Source: an uncultured Acetatifactor sp. (lineage in GTDB: Bacteria > Bacillota > Clostridia > Lachnospirales > Lachnospiraceae). Taken from it: DNA of 17,098 nt. Location of the stretch: the NCBI GenBank assembly GCA_910577035.1, contig CAJTKW010000020.1, positions 30,374-47,471 of the forward strand, written 5' to 3'. Below, piece by piece: positions 7,393-14,698 of this stretch. The notes under the pieces were generated by a model. The model searched no databases, was not told the DNA's origin, and worked only from the letters and a program-made list of their open reading frames with translations. Position 1 is the stretch's first letter. Each line of letters starts with the position of its first letter. Made by a program: the position numbers and the translations under genes.

Positions 7393-7540
7393 TTATCCAC
7401 ATTATCCACAGGCCGGCGCTTCCTGAACCGGACTCCGGCCTGTGGATATTTCGCAGCCGGATTGTGTATAAGGACTTTGGCGTTTTTCTCCCTATTGCTT
7501 TCGGCGGAGAAAATTATCCACATTGTCCACACAATCCACA
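7393..7540. promoter_or_regulatory. DnaA-box cluster upstream of the primosome operon
   Basis: Seven 9-mers match or nearly match the DnaA box TTATNCACA. Perfect: 7393-7401 (+), 7402-7410 (+), 7514-7522 (+) and 7463-7471 (-, TTATACACA). One mismatch: 7441-7449 (-, ATATCCACA) and 7523-7531 (+, TTGTCCACA). Two mismatches: 7532-7540 (+, CAATCCACA). The first pair and the last trio are joined head to tail without spacer, at exact 9-bp period. The cluster fills most of the 265 bp between murC and the DnaD-like gene. Four perfect boxes in 148 bp is far above chance (well under 0.01 expected for uniform bases). Confidence 0.88.
7403..7448. repeat. 14-bp perfect inverted repeat containing DnaA boxes
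   Basis: TATCCACAGGCCGG (7403-7416) is the exact complement of CCGGCCTGTGGATA (7435-7448), with 18 bases between. Each arm contains most of a DnaA box, so the boxes face each other across the loop. The transcript could form a stable hairpin after murC, but no T-run follows it, so a classical terminator is unlikely. Confidence 0.7.
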
Positions 7541-7605
7541 TTTCATCGAAAATCCGACAGCAGCAAGGTTTCGGGAATTTGACTATTTCTTTTTCAAAAG
7601 GCTTA

Positions 7606-7614
7606 TGCTATACT
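7606..7614 (+). promoter_or_regulatory. Extended -10 promoter of the primosome operon
   Basis: TGCTATACT (7606-7614) fits an extended -10 element with 5 of 6 bases in the hexamer. The best -35-like hexamer, TTGACT at 7579-7584, is 24 bases away, too far to pair with it, so the promoter would rely on the TG motif. It lies about 65 bases after the last DnaA box and 43 bases before the start codon of the DnaD-like gene. Confidence 0.45.
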
Positions 7615-7657
7615 TGCTCTACTGTCTGCAAGAATGAAAAAGAGGGAAGTGTATCGG

Positions 7658-8752
7658 ATGTCCTGTTTAACGCTTTATAAAGATAATGATGTGGATTTTA
7701 CCGCTGTATCCAATCTCTTTATTGATGAATATATGAAGGATGCCAACGACGCGCAGCTGAAGGTTTACCTTTATCTGCTCCGCATGATGAATGCACATCT
7801 GGCTACCAGTGTGTCCGATATTGCGGACAAGTTTAACCACACGGAAAAGGATGTGGTGCGCGCATTAAAATACTGGGAAAAGATTGGTCTGCTTTCTCTT
7901 GATTTTGACAAAAGCAGGAATCTGGTGGGTATCCATATTCGTGACCTGCGTGCTAAGGAGCAGCCCGGGAACAGCCCGGGAGCAGCCCCTTCCTCTTTTG
8001 TCCCCATGCCCGCGGCTCAGCCTGCAGCAGGGCAGCCTGCTGCCGACGGGGCGGACAGCGCCGTGGAGAGTGCTGCCGTTTTGGACAAGCCGGTATATTC
8101 TGCCGACCAGCTCCGGGAATTCAAGAACCGCCAGAACACCTCGCAGCTTCTGTTCATAGCGGAATCTTACATAGGCAAGCCCCTGACTCCCTCGGAGATG
8201 AAGACCATTCTCTACTTTACCGATGTCCTTCATTTTTCCGACGATCTGATTGATTATCTGTTGCAATACTGTGTAGACCGGGGCAAAAAGGATTTCAAGT
8301 ACATCGAAAAGGTAGCCTTAAGCTGGGCGGAACAGGGCATTACTACTCCCAGGCAGGCCCAGAAGGCTTCCTCCCGCTATGACAAAAACGTATACGCCAT
8401 TATGAATGAGCTGGGAAAGAGCAGTGCCCCCACCCCCAAAGAAGCCGAATATATCATGCGCTGGGTCCGGGAGTACGGTTTTTCCAACGATATTATCTTC
8501 GAGGCCTGTGAGCGTACGGTCATGGCGACCGACAAAAACCGCTTTGAATATGCCGAGCGTATCCTGCGCAGCTGGCACGAGCAGAACGTACAGCACAAAT
8601 CGGATATTTGCAGGATAGACGAGCTCTATCAGCAGCGTAAACGAAATAATGCTTCCACGGCTCCGGCCAGGCAATATGCCAACCGTTTCAGCCAGTTTGC
8701 CCAGAACGCCTATGATTTTGACGCCCTGGAGCAGGAACTGTTAAGCAATTAA
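7658..8752 (+). CDS. DnaD-domain primosome protein (DnaB/DnaD-like)
   Basis: This 364-residue protein resembles the DnaB/DnaD replication-initiation proteins of Bacillota, which remodel DNA at the origin and bring in the replicative helicase with its loader. Residues about 13-98 look like the winged-helix N-terminal domain (DAQLKVYLYLLRMM, then VSDIADKFNHTEKDVVRALKYW). An Ala/Pro-rich linker covers about 100-145. Two DnaD C-terminal-type domains follow at about 160-232 and 243-312, each ending in the YxxxIxxxW-type motif (YIEKVALSW and YAERILRSW). The ATG at 7658 follows GAGGGAAG; an in-frame ATG 8 codons upstream lacks a ribosome binding site. The helicase loader gene follows after 12 bases, the same pairing as dnaB-dnaI in Bacillus subtilis. 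Whether it plays the DnaD or the DnaB role is not decidable here. Confidence 0.85.
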   Translation: MSCLTLYKDNDVDFTAVSNLFIDEYMKDANDAQLKVYLYLLRMMNAHLATSVSDIADKFNHTEKDVVRALKYWEKIGLLSLDFDKSRNLVGIHIRDLRAKEQPGNSPGAAPSSFVPMPAAQPAAGQPAADGADSAVESAAVLDKPVYSADQLREFKNRQNTSQLLFIAESYIGKPLTPSEMKTILYFTDVLHFSDDLIDYLLQYCVDRGKKDFKYIEKVALSWAEQGITTPRQAQKASSRYDKNVYAIMNELGKSSAPTPKEAEYIMRWVREYGFSNDIIFEACERTVMATDKNRFEYAERILRSWHEQNVQHKSDICRIDELYQQRKRNNASTAPARQYANRFSQFAQNAYDFDALEQELLSN

Positions 8753-8764
8753 AGGAGGATCGCT

Positions 8765-9763
8765 GTGGCACTTACCAACTCCCAATACCAGTCGATCATC
8801 GAGGACTATGACCGCATCAGGGACAATAACCGCTATCTCCTTGAGACCAGGCGGGAGGAGATCTATCGGGCGCTGCCCGAATATCATGAACTGGAAGATT
8901 CCGTAAGCTCCCTGTCTGTCTCCGCCGCCAGATCCATGCTGGAGGGAGACGGGAATGCCGGCACCAGGCTTCGCAAATCCCTTTCCGATGTCAGAAGCCG
9001 CCAAAGGGAGCTTCTCACGGCAGCCGGTTTCCCCGAGGATTATCTTGACCCGGTCTATCGATGTCCTCTCTGTCAGGATACCGGCTATATCGTCTCCGGG
9101 GACGGACGGAAAAGCAAATGCTCCTGTTTCCGTCAGCGCGAAATTTCTGTTTTATACTCTCAGTCCCATATCCAGGAGGCGGTAGCCAGGGAAAATTTTT
9201 CCACTCTGTCAACGGAATATTATCAGGGCGAGGATCTGCGTCATTTTGAATCGGCCGTAGACCTGTGTCAGAAATTCGTAAAAAACTTTAATAAGGACTA
9301 CCGCAATATCCTTTTTTATGGTACAGTAGGTACTGGTAAGAGCTTTTTGTCCGGATGTATCGCCAAGGAACTGATGGATATGGGGTGTTCCGTTATCTAT
9401 TTCAGTGCTTCTGGGCTTTTTGACCTGCTTGCGCGCTATTCTTTTGACCATAAGGAAAGGACTGCACTGCAGGATCTCTGCGAGGATATTTACGGCTGTG
9501 ACCTGTTGATTATTGATGACCTGGGCACGGAGATTACAAACGCTTTTACCGCATCCCAGCTGTTCTCATGCCTGAATGAGCGCAGCCTTCGCAAGAAGCC
9601 GGTTATTATCTCCACCAACCTAAGCCTGGAGGAAATCCGCGACCGCTATTCGGATCGCATTTTTTCCAGAGTAACCAGCTCCTTTGCCCTTTGCAAGCTG
9701 ACCGGTCCGGATATTCGCATTTACAGAAAAAGGACCCGAAACATGTCCACGACAATCAGATAA
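8765..9763 (+). CDS. DnaC/DnaI-like replicative helicase loader (AAA+ ATPase)
   Basis: The 332-residue protein has the layout of DnaI-type helicase loaders, which place the hexameric replicative helicase on single-stranded DNA. An N-terminal helical part is followed by a zinc-binding cluster (C100, C103, C119, C121: CPLCQDTGY and KCSC). Then comes an AAA+ domain with Walker A GTVGTGKS (186-193), Walker B LLIIDDLG (247-254), a sensor-1 stretch PVIISTNLS and the loader-type SDRIFSRVTSS segment with the arginine finger candidate. The start is GTG, 6 bases after AAAGGAGG that overlaps the end of the preceding gene. It sits in the middle of a three-gene operon. IstB-type transposase helpers share the ATPase core, but the zinc cluster and the primosome neighbour favour a loader. 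Confidence 0.9.
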   Translation: MALTNSQYQSIIEDYDRIRDNNRYLLETRREEIYRALPEYHELEDSVSSLSVSAARSMLEGDGNAGTRLRKSLSDVRSRQRELLTAAGFPEDYLDPVYRCPLCQDTGYIVSGDGRKSKCSCFRQREISVLYSQSHIQEAVARENFSTLSTEYYQGEDLRHFESAVDLCQKFVKNFNKDYRNILFYGTVGTGKSFLSGCIAKELMDMGCSVIYFSASGLFDLLARYSFDHKERTALQDLCEDIYGCDLLIIDDLGTEITNAFTASQLFSCLNERSLRKKPVIISTNLSLEEIRDRYSDRIFSRVTSSFALCKLTGPDIRIYRKRTRNMSTTIR

Positions 9764-9784
9764 CGAAAGGCGACGGTATACTTC

Positions 9785-10972
9785 ATGGGAAATCGGGAAG
9801 AAAAGAGAAACCTGGAAACGATTCCTGTCGGTTCTTTGGGAATCATAGCACTGGAGGGATGTAAGCCCCTGGGGGAAAAAGTAGATAAATATCTTGTCAA
9901 ATGGCGGGCGGAGAGGGAGAGCGAACACAAGGAATCCCTTGCCTTCTCCGGCTATCAGCGGGATTCTTATCTGTTGAAGGCCCAGGTACCGCGTTTTGGC
10001 TCCGGTGAGGCCAAGGGAATGATTCTGGAATCCGTCCGCGGAGACGACATTTACCTGCTGGTGGATGTCTGCAATTATTCACTGACCTATTCCCTGTGCG
10101 GCCATCAGAACCGCATGTCCCCCGATGACCACTACCAGGATCTGAAACGGATTATCGCTGCCATAGGCGGCAAGGCCCGGCGCATTACGGTGATTATGCC
10201 CTTTTTATATGAAAGCAGGCAGCACAAAAGGACTGCCCGGGAATCTCTGGACTGTGCCCTGGCCCTTCAGGAGCTGGTGCAGATGGGGGTTGACAACATC
10301 ATTACCTTTGATGCCCATGATCCCAGGGTGCAGAATGCAATTCCCCTCCATGGCTTCGAAACAGTACAGGCCGCGTATCAGTTTATCAAGGGCCTGTTGC
10401 GCAATGTAAAGGACCTGAAGATCGATTCCGACCATATGATGGTAATCAGCCCTGACGAGGGCGGCATGAGGCGGGCCATCTATATTGCCAACGTGCTGGG
10501 CCTGGATATGGGTATGTTTTATAAACGCCGGGATTACACACAGATCATCGACGGCCGCAACCCTATTGTGGCTCACGAATTTCTGGGTACCAGCGTGGAA
10601 AACAAGGATATGATTATTATTGACGACATGATCTCCTCCGGAGAAAGCGTCCTGGAGGTTGCTGCCGCCCTGAAGGCAAGAAAAGCCGGAAGAATCTTTG
10701 TCTTTTCCACCTTCGGTCTGTTTACCGGCGGCCTGGGCAAGTTCGACCGGGCATATGAAGCCGGCATCATCGACAAAGTACTGACTACAAACCTGATCTA
10801 TCAGACCCCGGAACTGCTGCAGCGGAAATGGTATATCAGCTGTGACCTGAGCAAGTACATAGCGTACATCATTGACACCTTAAACCACGATTCTTCCATC
10901 AGTGATCTGCTGAACCCCAACGAAAGGATTCAGAGTATTGTATCCCGGTACAAAACCGGCGACCTGCAATAG
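9785..10972 (+). CDS. prs: Ribose-phosphate pyrophosphokinase, long clostridial form
   Basis: PRPP synthetase transfers pyrophosphate from ATP to ribose 5-phosphate, feeding purine, pyrimidine, histidine and NAD synthesis. At 395 residues it is longer than the usual 310 to 320, with an extra N-terminal stretch of some 50 residues, and it is divergent. The main functional motifs remain: a flexible loop YESRQHKRTARES (142-154), the metal/ATP site DAHDPRVQ (176-183), SPDEGG (222-227) and the PRPP-binding loop IIIDDMISSGES (277-288), where the usual DTGGT is replaced by SSGES. The ATG lies 21 bases after the loader stop behind a modest AAAGG/GACGG site. It probably belongs to the primosome operon; a terminator follows 3 bases after its stop. 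A variant substrate or regulation is possible. Confidence 0.85.
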   Translation: MGNREEKRNLETIPVGSLGIIALEGCKPLGEKVDKYLVKWRAERESEHKESLAFSGYQRDSYLLKAQVPRFGSGEAKGMILESVRGDDIYLLVDVCNYSLTYSLCGHQNRMSPDDHYQDLKRIIAAIGGKARRITVIMPFLYESRQHKRTARESLDCALALQELVQMGVDNIITFDAHDPRVQNAIPLHGFETVQAAYQFIKGLLRNVKDLKIDSDHMMVISPDEGGMRRAIYIANVLGLDMGMFYKRRDYTQIIDGRNPIVAHEFLGTSVENKDMIIIDDMISSGESVLEVAAALKARKAGRIFVFSTFGLFTGGLGKFDRAYEAGIIDKVLTTNLIYQTPELLQRKWYISCDLSKYIAYIIDTLNHDSSISDLLNPNERIQSIVSRYKTGDLQ

Positions 10973-10975
10973 TGT

Positions 10976-11002
10976 GAAAATGCCCGAAGCACGGGCATTT
11001 TC
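10976..11002 (+). terminator. Intrinsic terminator after prs
   Basis: GAAAATGCCCG (10976-10986) pairs perfectly with CGGGCATTTTC (10992-11002) around a 5-base loop, giving an 11-bp stem whose 3' side ends in a T-run. It begins 3 bases after the prs stop codon and should end the DnaD-like/loader/prs transcript. Confidence 0.88.
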
Positions 11003-11016
11003 TCTATAAATTTACC

Positions 11017-11058
11017 CGTCAGTTCGAGACCTTCCTGACGTAAAACAAAACTAAAGGA
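11017..11058 (+). ncRNA. Probable preQ1-I riboswitch in the queT leader
   Basis: A 6-bp stem, CGTCAG (11017-11022) with CTGACG (11035-11040), closes a 12-base loop that starts TTCGAG. It is followed by an A-rich tail TAAAACAAAACTAA that runs into the AAGGAG ribosome binding site. Stem length, 12-base loop beginning UUCnAG, and an A-rich tail ending in CUA next to the Shine-Dalgarno sequence all match the preQ1-I architecture. The loop lacks the usual GCnAC segment, so it is a variant. Its loop CCUU could pair with AAGG of the ribosome binding site. A TATAAA at 11005-11010 would put initiation at about the first base of the stem. Its position before a queuosine-precursor transporter gene supports the call. 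Confidence 0.68.
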
Positions 11059-11065
11059 GAAAAAA

Positions 11066-11599
11066 ATGCAAAACAAAAAAGTACTGTATCTCGTCCAGGC
11101 GGCAGTCATCGCCGCCATCTATGTGGTTCTGACCTATTTTATCAGCGCCTTCCACCTGGCCTCCGGCGCAATCCAGATCCGTATTTCCGAAGCCCTGTGT
11201 GTCCTGCCCTTTTTTACACCGGCGGCCGTTCCCGGTCTTTTTCTGGGCTGCCTGCTCAGCAATCTTCTGACCGGGTGCATCATCTGGGATGTGGTATTCG
11301 GCAGCCTCGCCACTCTCCTGGGTGCTCTGGGCACAAGGCTTCTGACCGGCCGCTCCCGCAAATCCTCCGGCGATACCCCCGGCCGGGAGCAGACGGGCAG
11401 GCCCGGCTGGCTGGCCCCCCTGCCTCCCATAATTGCGAACACGCTGATTGTCCCCTTTGTGTTACGCTATGCCTATCAGTTTCCCGGCTCCGTACCCTAT
11501 TTTATGCTGACCGTAGGCATCGGCGAAGTCATTTCCTGCGGTATTCTGGGCCTGATTCTGCTGAAGGTGCTGAACAGATATAAGAAATATCTCTTTTAG
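11066..11599 (+). CDS. queT: QueT-family queuosine precursor transporter
   Basis: This 177-residue, very hydrophobic protein matches the QueT family, the substrate-binding membrane subunit (S-component) of an energy-coupling-factor transporter for queuosine precursors such as preQ1 or preQ0. Hydrophobic segments lie at about residues 8-28, 45-65, 67-90, 118-135 and 145-168. Family hallmarks are the early AAVIAAIYVVLTYF, IQIRISEALCVLPFF and the IIANTLIVPFVLRY segment. A 25-residue polar loop (GRSRKSSGDTPGREQTGRPG region) interrupts the middle. The ATG follows AAGGAG by 6 bases, inside a probable preQ1 riboswitch, so expression is likely shut off when the cell has enough preQ1. The ECF energizing subunits are not in the window. 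Its stop codon directly abuts the stop of the convergent gene. Confidence 0.9.
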   Translation: MQNKKVLYLVQAAVIAAIYVVLTYFISAFHLASGAIQIRISEALCVLPFFTPAAVPGLFLGCLLSNLLTGCIIWDVVFGSLATLLGALGTRLLTGRSRKSSGDTPGREQTGRPGWLAPLPPIIANTLIVPFVLRYAYQFPGSVPYFMLTVGIGEVISCGILGLILLKVLNRYKKYLF

Positions 11600-14131
11600 T
11601 TACCTGCTGCTTCTGATGTAGGTGATAAAGCAGTTCCCGTTTTCGGCGAACCATTCGCTGGAGTCGTTCATCCCCTTTTTATATAATGTCCCGGTGGACG
11701 GCTCCATAATCACCACATTGTATTCATTAAAGCCCGTGACCAGAACGGCTTCCCCGTTTTCCAGCAGGGCCAGCACAGGGATGTCCCTGTTGACATAATA
11801 CAGCATGGCATCAAGGCTGCAGCCCGTCATATTCAGGATCTTCGCATCCTCCAGGTTGTCCTGCAGCACCTCCAGCACGGTCTGCCCCTGGGCAAGGAGA
11901 TACTCGGAATTGCGCACAAGACCCTCAAACTTAAATATGGTATCCAGGCATACCGCCAGGCTGTTCTTCTCCTCCGTGACGGACCCTTCCCTGATCGCCA
12001 TGATCTGGTTCCTGGCCACCCGGTTTCCTTTCAGCCAGATACACTCGCCGTGTCCGTTTACTACTACTCCGGGCAGATCATATGCCAGGTTCACTGCGCC
12101 TGCCGGAGACAGGAAGATGCCGTCTATACCGTAAGGCCCATACACATAATATCTCTCCGGCTCCTGCTCGTGGCTGAGGGAAAGATTTCTTCCTCCCTCA
12201 TATACCACTTCTTTGGGCGTCAGTATCTTTATTCCTTTGACATCTATGCTTTTTCTGACCTGTATCTGGATATACCGCTCATAAATGTCAATATCTGCCG
12301 CCGCCACTACGTTTTTACCCGGAACGGCTTCCGCGTTATTCATAATGTGATCCCTGTCAGCCGGCCTGTACTCGCCGTCTTCCGATCTTTCCAGCCGTTC
12401 CAGAACGATCTGGTTATCCTCCACCGAGCAATCCGTAATATAGATATCCGGCTGCTTATATTCCTTTAACAGCCTGCCCTCGGAATTGCAGATACAGATC
12501 TTGTACATCGGGAAGAAAATATGGCCGGAATTTTCCCGCTCAATATCTGTCTTTCTGGCCACTCCGTAAATAATGTCCTCTCCCATAAAGCCTAACGGCA
12601 TAATGGCTTCACTTCCGGCGGCCTTGACTGTGTTCTGTGTATCCAGGCTCAGATTGCGGATATTCAGGGCCGAGCCGTAATGCCCGTCCCCTCCCTCCGG
12701 CCATATGGCAATCTTATGGTCTTCGGATACCCAGAGGCTCTCATCCTGCGCAATATCGATCAGCGTTGTATAGCTCCGATTCATGATGTCAATCTGATAT
12801 ACCGTATGGTCCAGGCTCAGGTACAGCAAGCCGTCACGATTCAAATAGAGAAGCTGCTCCATCTCTGCTTCCAGCACCGCATAGGACCTGTCGGAGGGAA
12901 TGTAAATCAGCTCCTCCACAGTATTCAGACTGCTGTTATAGGTGCAGATCTGGATACCCACCTCTCCCTCGTGCCTGCCCCTGTTCATATACCCGTAGAC
13001 CGCAAACTGAGCATTCCCACCCTCGTCCACATCCAGAATTTTGATGGAATGCTCACCGTATATGGTTCTTTGATCCCCGTTCTCACTGTCATAGAAGCCA
13101 AAAATTACCGTAAGCTTGTTGTTATTGACATCATATCCGAACAGGCGGTTTGCCGTTTCAAACAGTACGATATTACCGTCCCGGCTCTCCTTCATGACCA
13201 CATCCGGGTCAGCAATTCCCAGAAGGATCTTGTCATTGCCATACATATCCTCCGGATCCGGTATCTGGGTCATTGTACGCTCATAGCTTAAAAGGTACAT
13301 TCTATCCGGAGAATATCTGATCCTGAAATACTCCTCCACCAGATAATAAGTCTTTATCCCGTCGGACAAGGTGCTGACCACATAGTCCCCCACAAAGGAA
13401 GCCGTCTGGCCGGTAATCTCCTTCAGCCGGAATACCGGCTCCAGGACTTCCCTGGCATTCAGGTCTCCCCAGGTGATCTGCCGGAAGCTGCTGTGGATGT
13501 TTACCTTATGAAAACTGCTGTTATCCTCCAGCCTGGCATCTGTCTCCAAATATCTGGTAAGCTCTTTCGCGGCCTCGCGGTCATAAAGCCGTCTGTGAAA
13601 GTCCATTACATACGCAAGCTTCTCCCTTTCATGCAGGCTGTCGCTCCAGATCACCCTGGTATAGTAGTAAACCTGCCTGCCGCCCTCCAGCTTCAGGATC
13701 ATGGCAAGCGAGTACTCCACATCGCTTTCAATCAGATCCTTAAGGGCAAGGGTACCGTTGATCTGATCCATCTTTACCGTATAATCCGTCAGCACTCTGT
13801 TCTCGATCAGCCGGGAACCGTCAATGCTTCTGACCTCTGCCGAGATCTCTTCTATCCGTACCCCATAGGTGTCAATGACAAATGCGGTATCCCGATTCGT
13901 GCCCAGGACAGTCACCGCGTCCCGCTGAAACGCCACATCCATGGCATGGGCATATCCGTGAAGCTGGTTGTAGGCTACACCGTCCATCTCCATAGTAACC
14001 AATGGAAAGCTGGCGCGGGGCATCTCCACCGTCAGATTATCGTGCCCTTTATTCATGATCCTGCTTGCGACAATCAAGGTCAATACGAACACAACCGAGA
14101 AGACAGCCGCTTTTATAACGCCCTTCCGCAT
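11600..14131 (-). CDS. Membrane-anchored protein with propeller-like region and degenerate C39-like domain
   Basis: I do not recognise a named family for the full 843 residues. One N-terminal membrane segment or uncleaved signal lies at residues 5-24, so the rest is probably outside the cell. Residues about 30-330 are beta-rich. From about 250 to 640, short strands in a repeating pattern (NIVLFETANRLFGYDVNNNK, LLYLSLDHTVYQIDIMNRSY) suggest a beta-propeller. The last 125 residues look like a C39-type papain-fold domain: SLAVCLDTIFKFEG, then LDAMLYYVNRDIPVLALLE, GEAVLVTGF and VVIMEPSTG. The expected catalytic Cys and His positions read Ser724 and Glu794, so it is probably not a peptidase. I chose the ATG at 14131, 6 bases after AGGAG, over an upstream in-frame start. 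It lies 97 bases after a small hypothetical gene and may share its transcript. Confidence 0.8.
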   Translation of the reverse strand: MRKGVIKAAVFSVVFVLTLIVASRIMNKGHDNLTVEMPRASFPLVTMEMDGVAYNQLHGYAHAMDVAFQRDAVTVLGTNRDTAFVIDTYGVRIEEISAEVRSIDGSRLIENRVLTDYTVKMDQINGTLALKDLIESDVEYSLAMILKLEGGRQVYYYTRVIWSDSLHEREKLAYVMDFHRRLYDREAAKELTRYLETDARLEDNSSFHKVNIHSSFRQITWGDLNAREVLEPVFRLKEITGQTASFVGDYVVSTLSDGIKTYYLVEEYFRIRYSPDRMYLLSYERTMTQIPDPEDMYGNDKILLGIADPDVVMKESRDGNIVLFETANRLFGYDVNNNKLTVIFGFYDSENGDQRTIYGEHSIKILDVDEGGNAQFAVYGYMNRGRHEGEVGIQICTYNSSLNTVEELIYIPSDRSYAVLEAEMEQLLYLNRDGLLYLSLDHTVYQIDIMNRSYTTLIDIAQDESLWVSEDHKIAIWPEGGDGHYGSALNIRNLSLDTQNTVKAAGSEAIMPLGFMGEDIIYGVARKTDIERENSGHIFFPMYKICICNSEGRLLKEYKQPDIYITDCSVEDNQIVLERLERSEDGEYRPADRDHIMNNAEAVPGKNVVAAADIDIYERYIQIQVRKSIDVKGIKILTPKEVVYEGGRNLSLSHEQEPERYYVYGPYGIDGIFLSPAGAVNLAYDLPGVVVNGHGECIWLKGNRVARNQIMAIREGSVTEEKNSLAVCLDTIFKFEGLVRNSEYLLAQGQTVLEVLQDNLEDAKILNMTGCSLDAMLYYVNRDIPVLALLENGEAVLVTGFNEYNVVIMEPSTGTLYKKGMNDSSEWFAENGNCFITYIRSSR

Positions 14132-14228
14132 AGTAACTCCTAATCCTGCACGCGCCTGAACGGGCAGTATCCCAGAAGGTGAAAAAAGTGCTTCTCCCTT
14201 TTGATGCACGTGCCTGGCTGCGCAGTTT

Positions 14229-14627
14229 CTATAAGGTGAAAAAGCGCCTGCCGCCATGGCGGCGCTTGTATATTTCGTTAAACAGCAGTACCTGTATCAT
14301 ATCCTCCGAAGGAGGATTCTCTTCTTCCTTCTTCAGTACTGTATATATGGAGCCCGCCAGTGCCCTGAGGCTGCAGCTGTCGGGATACTCGTCGTAGATC
14401 ATGCTCCCCTCGTAATCCGCTTTGTCCAACACCTCTGCAACTCTGTGCTGGCAGCGCTTTACCTCTGCGGGATACATCTGCTGCAGATATTCCAGATCCT
14501 TCAGCAGCATTGCTTCCTGACCCGGCGCAAAATAGCCCGGATACGTCATATAAAAAGGAAGGGGCCCATTCCAGCCCCTTACCTTTTGTTCCGGCATCGG
14601 CTGTAACAGTTTAGAGTGAAAATCCAT
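14229..14627 (-). CDS. Small conserved-looking hypothetical protein
   Basis: The 132-residue protein is soluble, with no membrane segment or signal peptide. It starts MDFHSKLLQPMPEQKVRGWN, has a proline- and aromatic-rich N-terminus (GPLPFYMTYPGYF), then helical stretches with many charged residues, and ends in a basic tail (YKRRHGGRRFFTL). Two Cys (59 and 84) are too far apart for an obvious metal site. The ATG at 14627 follows GAGGAAA, so it is translated. It stands 71 bases after the atpC stop with no terminator between and is followed by the propeller-like membrane protein gene. That position suggests it rides on the ATP synthase transcript. I assign no function; coding is supported by the good ribosome binding site and the absence of any better frame. 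Confidence 0.75.
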   Translation of the reverse strand: MDFHSKLLQPMPEQKVRGWNGPLPFYMTYPGYFAPGQEAMLLKDLEYLQQMYPAEVKRCQHRVAEVLDKADYEGSMIYDEYPDSCSLRALAGSIYTVLKKEEENPPSEDMIQVLLFNEIYKRRHGGRRFFTL

Positions 14628-14698
14628 ATGCTTTCCTCAATAAGAGCCTTTTTAACAGCATATGCACATTCACATCCAATCGTTACTGTCCGAACCCA

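Noticed and set aside
7579..7614. TTGACT and TATACT as a standard -35/-10 pair before the DnaD-like gene.
   Set aside because: The spacing is 24 bases, outside the workable 15-20 range; only the extended -10 reading is kept.
7393..7657. The DnaA-box region as the chromosomal origin itself.
   Set aside because: No dnaA or dnaN gene is adjacent, and no clear AT-rich unwinding stretch with DnaA-trio repeats follows the boxes. A regulatory or titration cluster is more likely, though a genome-wide look would settle it.
14242..14267. A hairpin AAGCGCC with GGCGCTT at the 3' end of the 132-residue protein gene, as a terminator.
   Set aside because: It lies inside the coding sequence (Arg/Gly codons near the C-terminus) and no adequate T-run follows on the minus strand.
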